Assembly: GCF_027244095.1 (NCBI RefSeq)
Contig: NC_069658.1
Span: 414,186,687-414,250,686 of the forward strand
From: Hemicordylus capensis
Taxonomy: Eukaryota; Chordata; Lepidosauria; Squamata; Cordylidae
Direction: 5' to 3'
Length of the DNA: 64,000 nucleotides
Part shown: piece after piece, positions 1-32,039 of the stretch
Layout: each line of letters starts with the position of its first letter
How positions within the stretch are numbered: position 1 is the first letter of the stretch
Position numbers and translations under genes: made by a program
Notes under the pieces: generated by a model
Databases searched by the model: none
Told to the model about the DNA's origin: nothing
Seen by the model: only the letters and a program-made list of their open reading frames with translations

Positions 1-19344
<19,344 letters not shown>

Positions 19345-21140
19345 AAGATGGAGACTCGCTGTTCTTTGCACATACGCACAGAGGCAGGGCTGTGAACCGG
19401 GCCTGTCCGTAGCAGGGTGACTAGAGGAATCATCAAAGAGCAAAAGGCCTCTTTGAGAGATCCAGACTTATCAAACGTGCCTTGAACTCTGCCTGCTCTG
19501 AGGCAGGAAGAGGACCCCCGGCTAGAATCCAAGGAAGAAGACGTGGTAACTTGCAGAAAGCTTTATGCTGCAGAAGAGGAGAGCAGCTCCTAAGGAGGAA
19601 AGTGAAGTGGAGTATATAAAGTTGCTCAGCTTGGCACAAACCTGATCTTGGAAATACCAACACTGTACACTCTTGTCACGTTGATGTTCAGACAACTTTA
19701 CTGCAAAGAATTGTAAAGGTTAATTGACTGGAACCATAACATTGCCAAGCACCTTCCGGGTCCCAAGAAGGAGCCTTCTAACTGTAGCACACCCTTTCCA
19801 TCTACTATTGCACCATTGCCATATTCTGCACTTGAAGCAGGATCTTGGACACAAGATCATGCTTGGTTGGTTTATAAAGGGAATACTGTAGCTTAAACAT
19901 GCCAGAATCAGCAACACAAATGCAGTGGTTAAATGAAAAAACTTACACCTCCAAATATTATTTTCCAAATAATACTTTTGTGCAGACCTAAAGTTTTCTC
20001 GAAATTTTCAACTGGAAACATTAGTCCACATGCTATTAGGTCACAGGTATGTAAGTAACAAGGTTTGTTAACATATGTAACAAGGTTTGGCTTAGGTCAT
20101 CCTTTTGGAAAAATCTATTCAGGTGCCCTTTAGGATTTCTTTACAAGAATGTGAGTAGCTGATAGTGTGCTTTATATGCAACTATCAACACAGCTGGAAA
20201 GGTCACTTAATTTTGTTTGTAAGCAGATTCAGTTGCTTAGCTAGAAGCAGCAGGACCCAGTAGGAGAAAGCAGAACTGGAAATAAATTGCTTTTTTAGAG
20301 TATAGTGAAATGTGGAATTTTTTTAATTGGGAGACTGGGGTTCTATCAAGCAGTAGAGCCATTTCCTGTCTACACAGGATCTCCTGGGAAGCTGAAGTGT
20401 GAGATGCACCTACTTCCCACTGTGAAGGATGCAGTTTCCCTTTTCAGTGTCCCTAAAACTGTGATATATGTTGCATGTGCAGACAACATTAAGAATCCCA
20501 GTGATGTGTTCTGATATTCCAATGCGATATTTGTATTATTCTTTTACAGAATATTTATTTTACATATTTATATTTATTTAATTTTTACTACAGAGTGGTA
20601 CCACATTGAAATGGTACAAGTATAAGGTATGCCAAAACTTTTCTTAAAAATAAAAAAATAAATTTAAATCCACTCTGGTGCAGTAACCATTTAAAAAACT
20701 GGACAAGGAAAAGGTATACTGCATCTTTTCAACCAATGTGAATTTTAATTAAATCTAGAAAAAAATGTTTTACTATAAGGAAGCTTTTGATCTGTGCGAT
20801 TGTACTCTTGTGTGTCTTAAATGAGTAAATTATTAGTGGTTAATTGTATGATTGGGCATTGATAAGGGTGTTGTTTTTTTGCTCTTTTGTCCTTATTCAT
20901 TTTGGGCCTTACATTACAGGGAAGTGGACTTTTCTAGTTTTTTATAATGTAAAGCAGATATTAAGGTAAGATATCTAAATGTGGACATTATGGGATTTTA
21001 AAGCTTGAAAATGACTGTAGTCTTACCTAACAATTCAAATCATATTTCATATTTTTGTAGTTCTACTGTACAGTACTTTTGTAATTCTTCTAAATAAGAA
21101 CTCCACACAGATAAAGAATAAAAGTAGTTTTTGAAACTGC
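19345..21140 (+). other. ERN1: ERN1 3' UTR (inferred)
   Basis: Sequence after the stop is AT-rich and free of recognised transposons for about 1.8 kb, unlike the DNA on either side, as expected of a conserved 3' UTR. AATAAA occurs at 20281-20286, in a run near 20646-20660 and at 21117-21122. Sites are inferred, since no transcript data are available. Confidence 0.65.
21117..21122 (+). terminator. ERN1: Candidate last ERN1 poly(A) signal AATAAA
   Basis: A canonical hexamer at the end of the repeat-free 3' region, about 1.77 kb after the stop codon. Upstream alternatives exist at 20281 and about 20650. Confidence 0.5.
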
Positions 21141-22000
21141 TGCATGATATCTTTTTAATTTTAAAATGATGGCTATGATCCCTCCAGAGCCTGTGGAGTC
21201 CTTTCCCTGCCCTCCTCTACATTGCAACCTGTCAGTCATTATCCAGAATGGGAAGCAAATGTCTTCCTTTCCAGCCCTGCCGTTCCAGCCTTGGGGGCCC
21301 GCTGTCCAGAATTTACTCTGATCATCTGATCTGAAGGGCACAGATTAGATGGGATACCAGAAGTGCACCAGCTTCTCCTGCTGCACAATGGCTTATCTAT
21401 ATACTGTGGTGAGAACACACCAAAAAGTGGAAGGGAGGCCCATAGAGTCCTATGGTGACCCTACAGCACAAGACTAAGTTCTCCTGGGCAGGAATCAAGC
21501 CCAGTATTTGTCCATATTGTAAAACAAGCTCAGACTTCAGTTAAGGACCTGAGAGGCACATCAATAGTAATTACATGGTACCTGATAATACAAAACAACT
21601 TTGGGGAAAGGTAGATTATCACAGTTAAGCAACCCACCATCATTAGGGTTTTTAAATTCTGGCCTTTTTCTTTTTCCTAAGTAATTTTACTTACTTACTT
21701 ACAAGCAGAACGAAATTAAAATTACTTGCAGTAACATGGAGCAAAAAACAACAACAACCCCAAACACCAGAGTATGTGGCAAATTTTTGGACAATAAAAA
21801 TTTGCCCATGAAGACAGCCATGAAGAGAACTTACACAGATTATATGTGAGCACCAGAATCCCAGCTGTTGTAGAGGGTTCTGTGTTGTAGTCCCAAGTTG
21901 TGGTAGAATAATATTGCCAGCAGGTGACCCCTCCAGATTTTCTGTGTCCCATGAAATCAGTAAACCTAACGACCCTATGAAATCAGATGGTGATGATGAT
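21141..22000. other. Intergenic, nothing recognised
   Basis: No gene, RNA or clear repeat seen. Confidence 0.6.
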
Positions 22001-22004
22001 GATA

Positions 22005-22315
22005 ATAAATTTTGTTAGCCGCCCAATAAGAAATTGTTCTCTGGGTGGCTCACAACAGAGGATTAAGACATACAATAAAAACACATAACACATTAAACCA
22101 TAACCGACAAAAAAGATGCAGAATAAAAACTCAGACTAAAAGCAGACTAAAAACTCATTTTAAAATTAGTTAAAAATCAGATTAGATCTGAAAACCAGAA
22201 TTTAAAAGGCCTGGATGAATAAAAAGGTCGTTACCTGGTATCTAAAAGAACAAAGTGATGAAGCCAGGCGAACCTCACTGGGAAGATGAGGTGGCCAAGA
22301 GCCAGTTCAAATGTT
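22005..22315 (-). repeat. LINE 3'-end-like fragment, unclassified
   Basis: It begins with GTTAGCCGCCCAATAAGAAA and CTGGGTGGCTCACAA and is A-rich, like the reverse complement of reptile LINE 3' UTRs. The exact family is not recognised. Confidence 0.45.
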
Positions 22316-22613
22316 TAGAAAAAGTACTTTGGACTGTTGTCCCTGGAGATACCACTCCAGGGTGGTGACATGTTTGAATTCTTCCTCCAGAAGCTTTCTG
22401 CTTGAGGAAAGCTGGCATCTCATCAGGGGAGGGTGCTACTAGCCTTCTCCCTGATACACATTCTGATATATACTCATGGAAGCCTTCTTTGGTGAACAGA
22501 GGCTTTTGTTTTCAGGGTGGATTCTGAAATGGCCAAGTCTCAGGTATTCAATTGGTTTTTCAATATAACTTTATATAGTATTTTTGGAGTTTCGTTAATA
22601 ATTTTTTCAATAC

Positions 22614-23060
22614 TCAGTGGGGCTATTCACATGACCAAGTGGGCAGCGGGGAGAAGGCAGGCTTCAACCTACCTTCCCCCAGATGATCAATCTTTGCCCC
22701 TTCAGCACACTAGGCATGCATCCACACAACCCACGCTGCCAGCAGCAGTGTGGATCACTATCCACACTGTTCCTGGCAGTGCAGATCAACAGAGCCTGGG
22801 ACTCATTTTCCCAGCCTCCAGATATCCCACAAGGCACCACACAACGAGCGCAGTGTCTTTGGGGATTCCCCCTTCAGACGGGTGCTGTAGGCTCATGCCT
22901 CTGTGTCTCCTCGTGCTGCGTGGAGCCCAAGGAGACACAGGAGCCCAGCAGCCGGGGTAAGGGAGCAGTTACTCCCTTAACTTGGGCTAAGAGCTGGGCT
23001 TAGCAGTGGGGTTAGGCTGGGCAAGAGCGCTGGGATCTGGGCTAGGCAGCTTATGAGAAG
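22614..23060. repeat. Possible DNA-transposon derivative
   Basis: It starts GGGGCTATTCACATGA and ends TTATGAGAAGAGCCTC, an imperfect terminal inverted repeat. A related start, GGCTATTCTCACGAC, is at 8091. A target duplication could not be fixed. Confidence 0.4.
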
Positions 23061-23134
23061 AGCCTCAGTGTCACACAATTTCAATGAGTTAGCACCATGC
23101 TAGCTAAGAAGACTCAGCTGGTGAGAAGAGCTTA

Positions 23135-23302
23135 CCGTATTTTATGGACTATAAGACTCACTTTTTTCCTCAAAAAATATCCGCCAAAATTCAGGTGTGT
23201 CTTATATGTTTTAACAGTTTAATATGTTAAAACTCTGAAAAACTGGATTAAAATTAAGGTGTGTCTTATAGTCCGTAGCGTCGTATAGTCCGTAAAATAC
23301 GG
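23135..23302. mobile_element. Tc1/mariner-like MITE, 168 bp
   Basis: Terminal inverted repeats CCGTATTTTATGGACTATAA and (other strand) CCGTATTTTACGGACTATAC, each flanked by TA (23133-23134, 23303-23304). The interior repeats TGTCTTATA motifs. Confidence 0.85.
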
Positions 23303-23609
23303 TACTTGTTTTTGAATGCACTATGATGATTATTTCCTATTTTCCAATAGCATATCTGTTTCTGAATAAACTTTTTCTTTATAAGTGAAGACCTCAATTA
23401 ACCAAACATCCAAAAAGCTGCCCCATCTAGTGAAATACCAAAAATTCCAACCAAAAAGGAGCTCATGTTCACAAGCCATGGCAGCTACAAATTTAAACCA
23501 ATTTTATACATTTTAAATTTGCTAAAAGATAACATGCAGGCTTGCAGTTAATAACATGTCGAGAGTGCTGTAATTTAGTGGATTGAAAACATAGTTTCAG
23601 TGAGTTTGA

Positions 23610-25425
23610 AGCCTACTCTGGGAAGGGCAGGAGCAGCTTCAGGAGGTAAGCAAGCTTTTCCAATCAACAACATCTAGTCTTTCCCCCCTTTAAACTAACT
23701 AACAGGAAGAGGGGAGATTTTGAGGGGCTGGTTTCTCTTTAAGGGATAAGTCCTGGTCTCTCTCTGTGTTATTTACCAGGGCTAGCAAACTCCTGTGTTT
23801 TAGTTTGTCTCTGCCTAGAGGGGGTGGAGTCAGCTAGGGCTGGAGGAGGCCCCACATTCCTTTGAGACACATCCTGTGTCTCAGTTTGAAGCCTATTCTC
23901 TACATAAGAGGTGAAGGCCCAAGAGCATAGCGAACAGGGATAGCAAACAGGATGTTGAAGTCTTGCAGGAAGTATGCGGGAAGTGTGTGGGGGAGCCTGA
24001 AACAAGCCCCGTTGATCACAAGGAGCCCGATGGAGAAGAGAAGGTAAGTACAAATCCCTCCCTCATATCCTTGAGAAAGGCTGTTTGGACAGTTAAATAG
24101 CTGACCATAACAGCAGAGATCTATCCTTCTAATAAACTATCTCTAAATACTGCAAACAGCCAACAAAACCAGTATGAAGCTAGAAAGCCAGCAGGAGAGG
24201 GGGCACTTCCCAGTGTATGGCACAGAGTGTCGCATGTATGACTGTTTGCTCCGTGGGCAGAAGTCATGGGTGTGTGCTCGGTGCAAGATGCTCCTGGCTC
24301 TCAAGAAACAAGTTCGTTCCCTCAAGACCAAGGTGGTGGCTCTGGAGAAGCTCAGAGAGACAGAGAGGCATGCGGACAAGACCTTCAGGAACATGGTAGA
24401 GGCATCCCACTCCAGGGCTGGTAGCTCCTCTGCTGTCAGGGAGAATGAAGGTCTCGGGCAAGGAAGACATCGGTCTGAGGCAGAGGAAAATACTCCTTTA
24501 AAAGGGACCCCTTCCATGGATGATGAGCCCATATCCTCTTGCACGGGATACTCCTCCGGGATGTGGGGGCGTCCTTGTAGTGGGTGATTCGGTCATTAGA
24601 GGTATAGAGAGATGGGTTTGTGACCCGCATGTTGACCACACAGTGACTTGCCTGCCTGGTGCGAAGGTTGCGGACATCACGCAGCATCTAGATAGGCTGT
24701 TAGGCAGTGCTGGGGAGGAGACAGCTGTCGTGGTGCACGTCGGCACCAACAATGTGGGGAAATGTAGTCGGGAGGTCCTGAAAGCCAAATTTAGGCTGAT
24801 AGGTAGCATATTGAAGTCCAGCACCCCCAAGGTAGCATTCTCAGAAATACTACCTGTTCCATGTGCAGGTACGGTAAGACAGGCAGAGCTGAGGGGATTC
24901 AATGCGTGGATGAGACGATGGTGCCGGGAGGAGAGGTTTAGATTTGTTAGGCCCTGGGACACATTTTGGGGCAAGCAAGGGCTGTGCAAAAGGGACGGTC
25001 TGCACTTGAACCAAGATGGAACCACCAGACTGCTGGCGCTTAAAATCAAAAAGGTTGCAGAGCAACTTTTAAAATGACGCCTGAGGAATAGCCGATGGGA
25101 GCTGGGCAGTATCTGGTTCGGCAAATGCCATCCTTTAAAGTGCGAGGGTGCAAAGGATTCAGATAAAACAGAAGGGGACAGAGCAGAACTACATAAAGAG
25201 CAGACAGGGGGCTAAAGGCCACCTCCAGCCTCAAAGGCAGGATGCCTCTGAGTACCAGTTGCAGGGGAGTAACAGCAGGAGGGAGGGCATGCCCTCAACT
25301 CCTGCCTGTTGGCTTCCAGTGGCATCTGGTGGGCCACTGTGTGAAACAGGATGCTGGACTAGATGGGCCTGGGGCCTGATCCAGCAGGGCTGTTCTGATC
25401 TTCTTATGAACCTATGCCCCATAGT
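23610..25425 (+). mobile_element. CR1 LINE copy lacking ORF2
   Basis: The 5' region (23610-24170) and ORF1 (24174-25075) align along their length with the full CR1 at 27136-31880 (opposite strand). Soon after ORF1, at about 25207-25215, the sequence jumps to the CR1 3' UTR (GGCCACCTCCAGCCTC) and ends at about 25425 with TTCTTATGAACC. All of ORF2 (about 2.8 kb) is missing, with a short G-rich overlap at the joint. ORF1 has one frameshift near 24550 and changed key residues (first zinc-type Cys is Gly; GTND is GTNN), so it is inactive. Confidence 0.9.
24174..25077 (+). pseudogene. CR1 ORF1 remnant (zinc-finger/coiled-coil plus SGNH-esterase-like)
   Basis: The first half is 24174-24587 and the second half reads on in another frame from about 24570 to 25077. 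The half-lengths match ORF1 of the full CR1 closely. GDSVIRG, HVGTNNVG and DGLHLNQDG mark the esterase-like part. The frameshift and the GTND to GTNN change suggest loss of function. Confidence 0.85.
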
Positions 25426-25431
25426 ACCCAT

Positions 25432-27135
25432 GGCCAGGAATATTTAGGCTGCATCAGTCTTCTGCTGGTCTTTACAGCTGATAGGAGGAATTCAGGATGG
25501 CTGCTCATACTACGATCAATTTTCCATGGATATCATAGTATGTTGGGTGTGAGTGTGCACACGCGATGTTTCTAGAACAGTCCCCATGCTCTTTGTTGCG
25601 TGCCACATTGTCAAATGGGAGTATGATAAATTGCCATCTGGATGTCCTTCGACTCATAAAGATACCGCTGAGTCAGTCAGTGTTGCCTGCCAGTCACAAG
25701 GTGGCGAGCACGAATGGACAAACTGGCCTACAAACCTTTGCTTCAAAGTGTTTCAAAAAGTGAATGACTTTTCTGCTTCACAACCCTAGTACTTGCGATG
25801 GAATGCAAAACGCGGTCTTGGGAGGGGCCAGGAAGAAGAGTGAGATGTTTCGATTCCTCTGTGAAAGTAGCTTAAATTCCTGTTCCCTTTTAGAGCATGA
25901 TCACAGCTATGTTTCGGTTTTTCCACAAAGCAACATTAAAAATCAAATGTAGAAAATATTGAACACCCTTCTTTCCCAAAGTAAGAGCAAGAAAAAACAG
26001 CTTTTATTATAATTATTAATATTCTTAATGTAGTACATCATAGGTGTGCTTCTGGCTTCATACAGAATGAGAAGATGGTTCCCTGGCTCAAGGGGCTCAC
26101 AGTCTAAAATGAGACGCAAGGAAAAGGAACAGGAAGTTGGAAGAATACGTTGTTTCACAGACATGGACTTGGGCTTAGGTACTGTATGGGCAATAGGGAG
26201 TTGAGCCAAAGGCTTCCAGGAAAAAGTCAGTTTTTAGAAGGGATTTGAAGGAACAGGGATAGGGAAGGGGAGAGGCAACACATGGGGATGAAACTCAGGT
26301 AGAGGAGAAGTTGGGTGGGCCCCATAAGGCTGGAAATGGGAGGTTGTAGCAGTTGCAGGCGTTGGGGAGCGGGGCGGACACCAGCTACTAGAGCCAGGAT
26401 GGCAGTTCCCCCAAAGTACCTTTCTGTATCAGTTCAAGGCAGCATTGCAAAATTATGGTATCAGTTTAATAATCTGTAAATTTAAAACATTGAAAGGACA
26501 GAAAACAGGAGTATCAGTTCAGCTCCCCAAATCCAAAGCTGCTTTTAACACAATAAAAGCCAAACTGATTATCTCTCCATTCATATTCACATCCTTTTCA
26601 AAGTGTTTTAGGGACAACTCTGGAACACGGGTATGACTCCTCTGCTGTCATGGAGAATGAACCGGGGGGGGGGGGGGGTACTTGAAGAACTCCCAGGGTT
26701 CTCCCAGCCCTCCTGCCATGCTGCCGCTGTGCTGCACATAAGCAGTCCTCCTCCTCCTTAAATTAATGGGATAAGTTGACTTCAAATGGAAGTAACTTTT
26801 AAAAGTTCATTTCAGAGGGAGTACTCGCAAACCGCTTAGTCTGGATGTAGGCCAAGTAGCTTTTTTCAGAACGGAAACATTCACATTTGTATGTGTATTA
26901 ATATTCGCTCTCAATCTCTCGCTCTCGTGCTTGACCTGAAGGTTTGCAACAGAAGGGTTACACTTGTTTTAAAAGGTTGGGAACCCCTGCCATAATCCAT
27001 AGGGAATAGGGAGTTAGAACAGACCTGGGAACATAGAACCCACTTGGCAGGGTATAGCCGCTCAACCATAACAAAAGGCTACCAGGCAAGGTGTGACTAC
27101 TAAAACGAGGTAGCTGTGTTGTTGACCCCAACACA
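25432..27135. other. Intergenic with an L2-type tail fragment
   Basis: At about 25995-26130 the phrase AAGGGGCTCACAGTCTAAAA recurs in fragments near 33650 and 50605, and its reverse complement near 35400 and 47940; these look like 3' UTRs of an L2-type LINE. A G-run lies at 26663-26678, and a half MITE end (GGTTGGGAACCCCTG) at about 26976. No gene seen. Confidence 0.5.
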
Positions 27136-27338
27136 ATCATAAGAACATAAGAACAGCCCTGCTGGATCAGGCTCAAGGCCCATCTAGTCCAGCATCCTGT
27201 TTCGCACAGTGGCCCACCAGATGTTGCTGGAAGCCACAGGCAGGAGTTGAGGGCATGCCCTCTCTCCTGCCATTGCTCCCCTGCAACTGGTACTCAGAGG
27301 CACACCCTTGAGGCTGGAGGTGGCCCACAGCCCTCTGA

Positions 27339-30140
27339 CTAGTAGCCATTGATAGACCTCTCCTCCATGAAGTCATCCAAACCCCTCTTAAAGCCATCCA
27401 GGTTGTTGGCTGTCACCACATCCTGTGGCAGAGAGTTCCACAAGTGGATCACACGTTGTGTGAAAAAGTACTTCCGTTTGTTGGTCCTAGACCTCCTGGC
27501 AATCAATTTCATGGAGTGACCCCTGATTCTAGTGTTGTGTGAGAGGGAAAAGAATCTCTCTCTCTCCACTTTCTCCACGCCATGCATGATTTTATAGACC
27601 TCTATCATGTCTCCCCGCAGTCGTCTTTTTTCTAAACTAAAAAGCCCCAGGTGTTGTAGTCTTGCCTCGTAAGAAAGGTGCTCTAGGCCCCTGATCATCT
27701 TGGTTGCCCTCTTCTGTACCTTCTCCAGTTCAACAATGTCCTTTTTAAGATGTGGTGACCAGAATTGTACGCAGTACTCCAAGTGTGGTCGCACCATAGT
27801 TTTGTATAAGGGCATTATAATGTTAGCCGTTTTATTTTCAATTCCCTTCCTAATGATCCCTAGCATGGAATTTGCCTTTTTCACAGCTGCCGCACATTTA
27901 ATAGACACTTTCAACGAGCTGTCAACCACAACCCCAAGATTCCTTTCCTGGTCCGTCACCGACAGCTCAGATCCCATCAGCATATACTTGAAGTTGGGGT
28001 TTTTCGTTCCAATGTGCATCACTTTACACTTGCTAACATTGAACCGCATTTGCCATTTTGTCACCCACTCCCCCAGTTTGGAGATATCCTTTTGGAGCTG
28101 CTCACAATCCGTTTGGGATTTCACTACCCGGAAGAGTTTGGTATCATCTGCAAATCTGGCCACATCGCTGCTTACCCCTGCTTCTAGATCATTTATGAAT
28201 AAATTAAAAAGCACCGGTCCCAGTACAGATCCCTGGGGGACCCCACTTCTTACTTCCCTCCATTGTTAAAACTCTCCATTTATACCTACCCTCTGTTTTC
28301 TGTCTTTCAACCAGTTAGCAATCCACACATGTACTTGTCCCTTTATTCCATGACAGCTAAGTTTCCTCAGGAGTCTTTGATGAGGAACTTTGTCAAAAGC
28401 TTTTTGGAAGTCCAGGTAGACTATGTCAACTGGATCACCTTTATCCACATACTTGTTGACACTCTCAAAGAACGCCAAAAGGTTGGTGAGGCAAGATTTA
28501 CCTTTGCGGAAGCCATGCTGGCTCACTCCCAGCAGGGCCTGTTCTTCTAGGTGCTTTACAATTTTATCCTTGATGATGCTTTCCATCAATTTTCCTGGAA
28601 CGGATGTTAGGCTAACCAGCCTGTAATTTCCCGGATCGCCCCTGGATCCCTTCTTGAAAATCGGTGTTACATTTGCTACTCTCCAGTCCTCTGGTACAGA
28701 GCCCGATTTCAGGGATAAGTTAAATATTTTAGCAAGGAGGTTGGCAATTTCACATTTGAGTTCCTTGAGGACTCTTGGATGGATGCCATCCGGCCCTGGT
28801 GATTTGTTAGCTTTCAGTTTTTCTAGACAGTTTAGAACATCATCCCTTGTCACTTCTATCAGACTCAGCTCTCTAGCCTCCATCCCTAAAAAGCCTGGTT
28901 CAGGAACAGGTATATGCTCAGTATCCTCTGCCGTGAAGACAGACGCAAAGAACTCATTCAGTTTCTCTGCAACCTCCATATCCTCCTTAATAATCCCTTT
29001 CACTCCCTCATTGTCTTATGGCCCAACCGCCTCCCTGGCAGGTTTCCTGCTTCTGATGTACTTAAAGAAGTTTTTGTTATTCCCCTTGATACTTTTAGCT
29101 AAATGTTCCTCAAACTCTCTTTTTGCCTCCCTTATTGTCACCTTGCATTTCTTTTGCCAGAGTTTGTGTTCCTTTCTGTTCTTTTCGTTTGGACAGGCCT
29201 TCCAATTTCGGAAGGAAGTCTTCTTCCCTTTTATGGCTTCCTTGACGGTACCCGTTAGCCATGCTGGCATCCTCCTGGACTTAGTGGTACCTTTCCTCCT
29301 TTTGGGTATACAATCTAACTGGGCTTCTAGTATTGTGGTTTTGAGTAAACGCCATGCACTCTGGAGTGAAGTGACTCTCCTGATTTTCCCCCTCAGCTTT
29401 CTTTTCACCATACTCCTCATTTTGGAGAAGTTTCCTCTTTTGAAATTTAAAATGTCTGTGTTTAACATCCTTGGTGATTCTCTCCCTGCATGTATGCTGA
29501 ATTTGATGGCACTGTGGTCACTGTTCCCTAAAGAGTCGATGACACTGACATCATGCACCAGGTCCTGGGTGTCACTCAGAATTAGGTCCAAGGTCGCCTT
29601 CTCTCTGGTCGGTTCCATGACCAACTGTTCTAAGGCACAGTCATTTAGCGTATCTAGAAATTTGACCTCTTTGTCCTGACTTGAATGTGAATTTACCCAG
29701 TCTATGTGTGGGTAGTTGAAATCACCCATAATTACAGCCCTGCCTCTCCTTGATGCCTCCCTGATTTCCTCCTGCAACTCCCAGTCACTGTCGGCATTTT
29801 GATCCGGAGGGCGATAGCATGTCCCCAGTAGCACGATTCCTTTCCGGCCTTGTATAGTCACCCACAGGGTTTCTGTGGAGGACTCCAGTCCACCTAGGTT
29901 TTCTAGCTTGTTAGATTCTATCCCTTCTTTAACATACAGTGCTACCCCTCCTCCAAGGCGCCCCTCCCTGTCCTTTCTATAGAGTTTATACCCAGGGATA
30001 ACAGTGTCCCACTGGTTCTCACTGTTCCACCATGTTTCTGTTATGCCCACTATGTCTATTTCTGCATTAGCAACCAAGCACTCCAGCTCACCCATCTTGG
30101 CTCGGAGGCTTCTGGCATTGGCATACAAGCACCTATACAC
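27339..30140 (-). pseudogene. CR1 ORF2 (endonuclease and reverse transcriptase) with two in-frame stops
   Basis: About 934 codons from MYRCLYANARSLRAKMGELE to SINGY-stop. The endonuclease has DIVGITETWW, VIMGDFNYPHIDW and SDHSAI. The reverse transcriptase has LDFQKAFDKVPH, SGVPQGSVLGP and RFADDTKLF. An in-frame TAA lies at 29013-29015 (after AVGP) and another at 28266-28268 (after NGEF); the frame continues without shifts on both sides. The true ORF2 start may lie somewhat upstream. Without those stops it would be a typical CR1 ORF2, so the copy is young but not autonomous as it stands. Confidence 0.93.
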
Positions 30141-30329
30141 TGAATCTTTCCCCTGATGTATGCTATTCCTTTGACTCTTTGACCTGCTGGCACAGCCTCC
30201 CGTCTGCTCTTTATGCAGTTCTGCTCCGTCCCCATCTGTTTTATTTGAATTCTTTGCAGCCTCACACTTTAAAGGATGGCTTTTGCCAAACGGGATACTG
30301 CCCAGCTCCCATCGGCTGTTCCCCAGGTG

Positions 30330-31232
30330 TCATTTTAAAAGCTGCTCTGCAACCTTTTTGATTTTAAGTGCCAGCAGTCTGGTTCCATCTTGGTTCAAGT
30401 GCAGCCCGTCCCTTTTGTACAGGCCTTGCTTGCCCCAAAATGTGTCCCAGTGCCTAACAAATCTAAAGCCCTCCTCCCAGCACCAACGTCTCATCCATGC
30501 ATTGAAACCCCTCAGCTCTGCTTGTCTCACTGTACTTGCGTGTGGAACAGGTAGCATTTCTGATAATACTACCTTGGGGGTCCTGGATTTCAAAATGCTA
30601 CCTATCAGCCTAAATTTGGCTTCCAGGACCTCCCGACTGCATTTCCCCACATCGTTGGTGCCGACGTGCACCACGGCAGCTGTCTCCTCCCCAGCACTGC
30701 CTAGGAGCCTGTCTAGACGCTGCGTAATGTCCGCAACCTTCGCACCAGGCAGGCAAGTCACCGTGCGGTCAACACGCGGGTCACAAACCCATCTCTCTAT
30801 CCCCCTAATGATCGAATCACCAACTACAAGGAGGCCCCCACCCCCCAGAGGAGTATCCCCTGTGCGAGAGGATATGGGCTCATCATCCACGGAAGGGGTC
30901 CCTTCTAAAGGAGCATTTCCCTCTTCCTCAGACCGATGTCCTCCTCGCCCAAGACCTTCATTCTCCCTGACAGCAGAGGAGCTACCAGCCCTGGAGTGGG
31001 ATGCCTCTATCACATCCTTGAAGGTCTCATCCACATGCCTCTCTGTCTCCCTGAGCTTCTCCAGATCCGCCACCTTGGTCTCAAGGGAACAGATTTGTTC
31101 CCTGAGAGCCAGGAGCTCCTTGCACCGAGCACACACCCATGACTTCTGCCCATGGGGCAAATAGTCATACATGTGGCACTCTGTGCAATACACTGGGAAG
31201 TGCCCCTTCCCCTGCTGACCTTCTATCTTCAT
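30330..31232 (-). CDS. CR1 ORF1 protein, 300 aa, intact
   Basis: The RNA-binding/chaperone-type protein of CR1. Residues 16-37 carry Cys16-x2-Cys19 and Cys34-x2-Cys37, a likely zinc finger. Residues 38-75 are a heptad-like coiled coil (LREQICSLETKVADLEKLRE). From about residue 130 there is an SGNH/GDSL-esterase-like domain with GDSIIRG (nucleophile Ser), HVGTNDVG and DGLHLNQDG (Asp and His). Known vertebrate CR1 ORF1 proteins have this esterase-like domain. The frame is complete from Met to stop, which suggests a fairly recent insertion. Confidence 0.9.
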   Translation of the reverse strand: MKIEGQQGKGHFPVYCTECHMYDYLPHGQKSWVCARCKELLALREQICSLETKVADLEKLRETERHVDETFKDVIEASHSRAGSSSAVRENEGLGRGGHRSEEEGNAPLEGTPSVDDEPISSRTGDTPLGGGGLLVVGDSIIRGIERWVCDPRVDRTVTCLPGAKVADITQRLDRLLGSAGEETAAVVHVGTNDVGKCSREVLEAKFRLIGSILKSRTPKVVLSEMLPVPHASTVRQAELRGFNAWMRRWCWEEGFRFVRHWDTFWGKQGLYKRDGLHLNQDGTRLLALKIKKVAEQLLK

Positions 31233-32039
31233 ATTGTTTTAGTTGGCTGTTTACAGTATTTAGGGAGCTTATTGTCCGTTTATTAGATAGTTTATTAGGA
31301 TAGGTCTCAGCTGTAATGGTCAGCTATTTAACTGTCCAAACAGCCTTTCCCAAGAATATGAGGGATACAAGGGAGGGATATGTACTTACGTTCTCTTCTC
31401 CACCAGGCTCCTTGTGATCCTTGTGATCGCGGGGGCTTGTTCCAGGCTCCCCCGCACACTTCCCGCTAAACTCCTGCAAAACTCCTATGTCCTGTTTGCT
31501 ATCCCTGTTCGCTATGCTTTGTTCGCTATGCTCTCGGGCCTACACCTCATACGTAGAGTTGCCTTCCAACTGTCACACAGGATGGGAGTCAAAGGAAGGA
31601 ATGTGGGGCCCCTCCCAGCCCTAGCTGACTCCACCCCCACTACTAAGTAACACTGCCTTTAGATAACCCTAAGAACTCCTAGCCCTGTTATATGTTAACC
31701 CTAACAGGTAACCCTAACAAGTAACACACACAGAGATAGAGAGACTAAGACCTACCCCTTAGAGAGAAACAGCCCCTGCTAAACTCCCCTCTTAGTTTGT
31801 TTGAAGTGGAAAAGGATAGATGTTTAGAAGGGCTTGCTCAGCTTCTCAGCTGTGTCTGCTCTTCCCAGAGTTGCCTTCCAATCATAAAACACATTACTTA
31901 ATGCGGTCTTTGATTTCTATAAGGTGGGGCAATAAAGGTGCCTTTTTTCCAGCTATGCCTAGAGAGATAAAATGGGTGGGGATTAGCTGCAGGTGAGTCA
32001 CACAGCTTGTGGGTGGGGCCACATTCCTGAGGTGGTTGG

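Larger units (their letters stand above)
27136..31880 (-). mobile_element. CR1 LINE, nearly full length
   Basis: Minus strand, 4.7 kb. It has a 5' UTR (about 31240-31880), ORF1 (30330-31232), ORF2 (27339-30140) and a 3' UTR ending in the CR1-type octamer repeat (plus strand ATAAGAACATAAGAAC at 27139-27154). ORF1 is open throughout, and ORF2 is interrupted only by two in-frame stop codons. The 5' region matches that of the copy at 23610, which supports a true 5' end. No target duplication is visible, as usual for CR1. Confidence 0.95.

Noticed and set aside
28654-29679. 341-codon plus-strand open frame
   Set aside because: It lies antisense to CR1 ORF2 and shows no family of its own; a shadow of the LINE coding strand.
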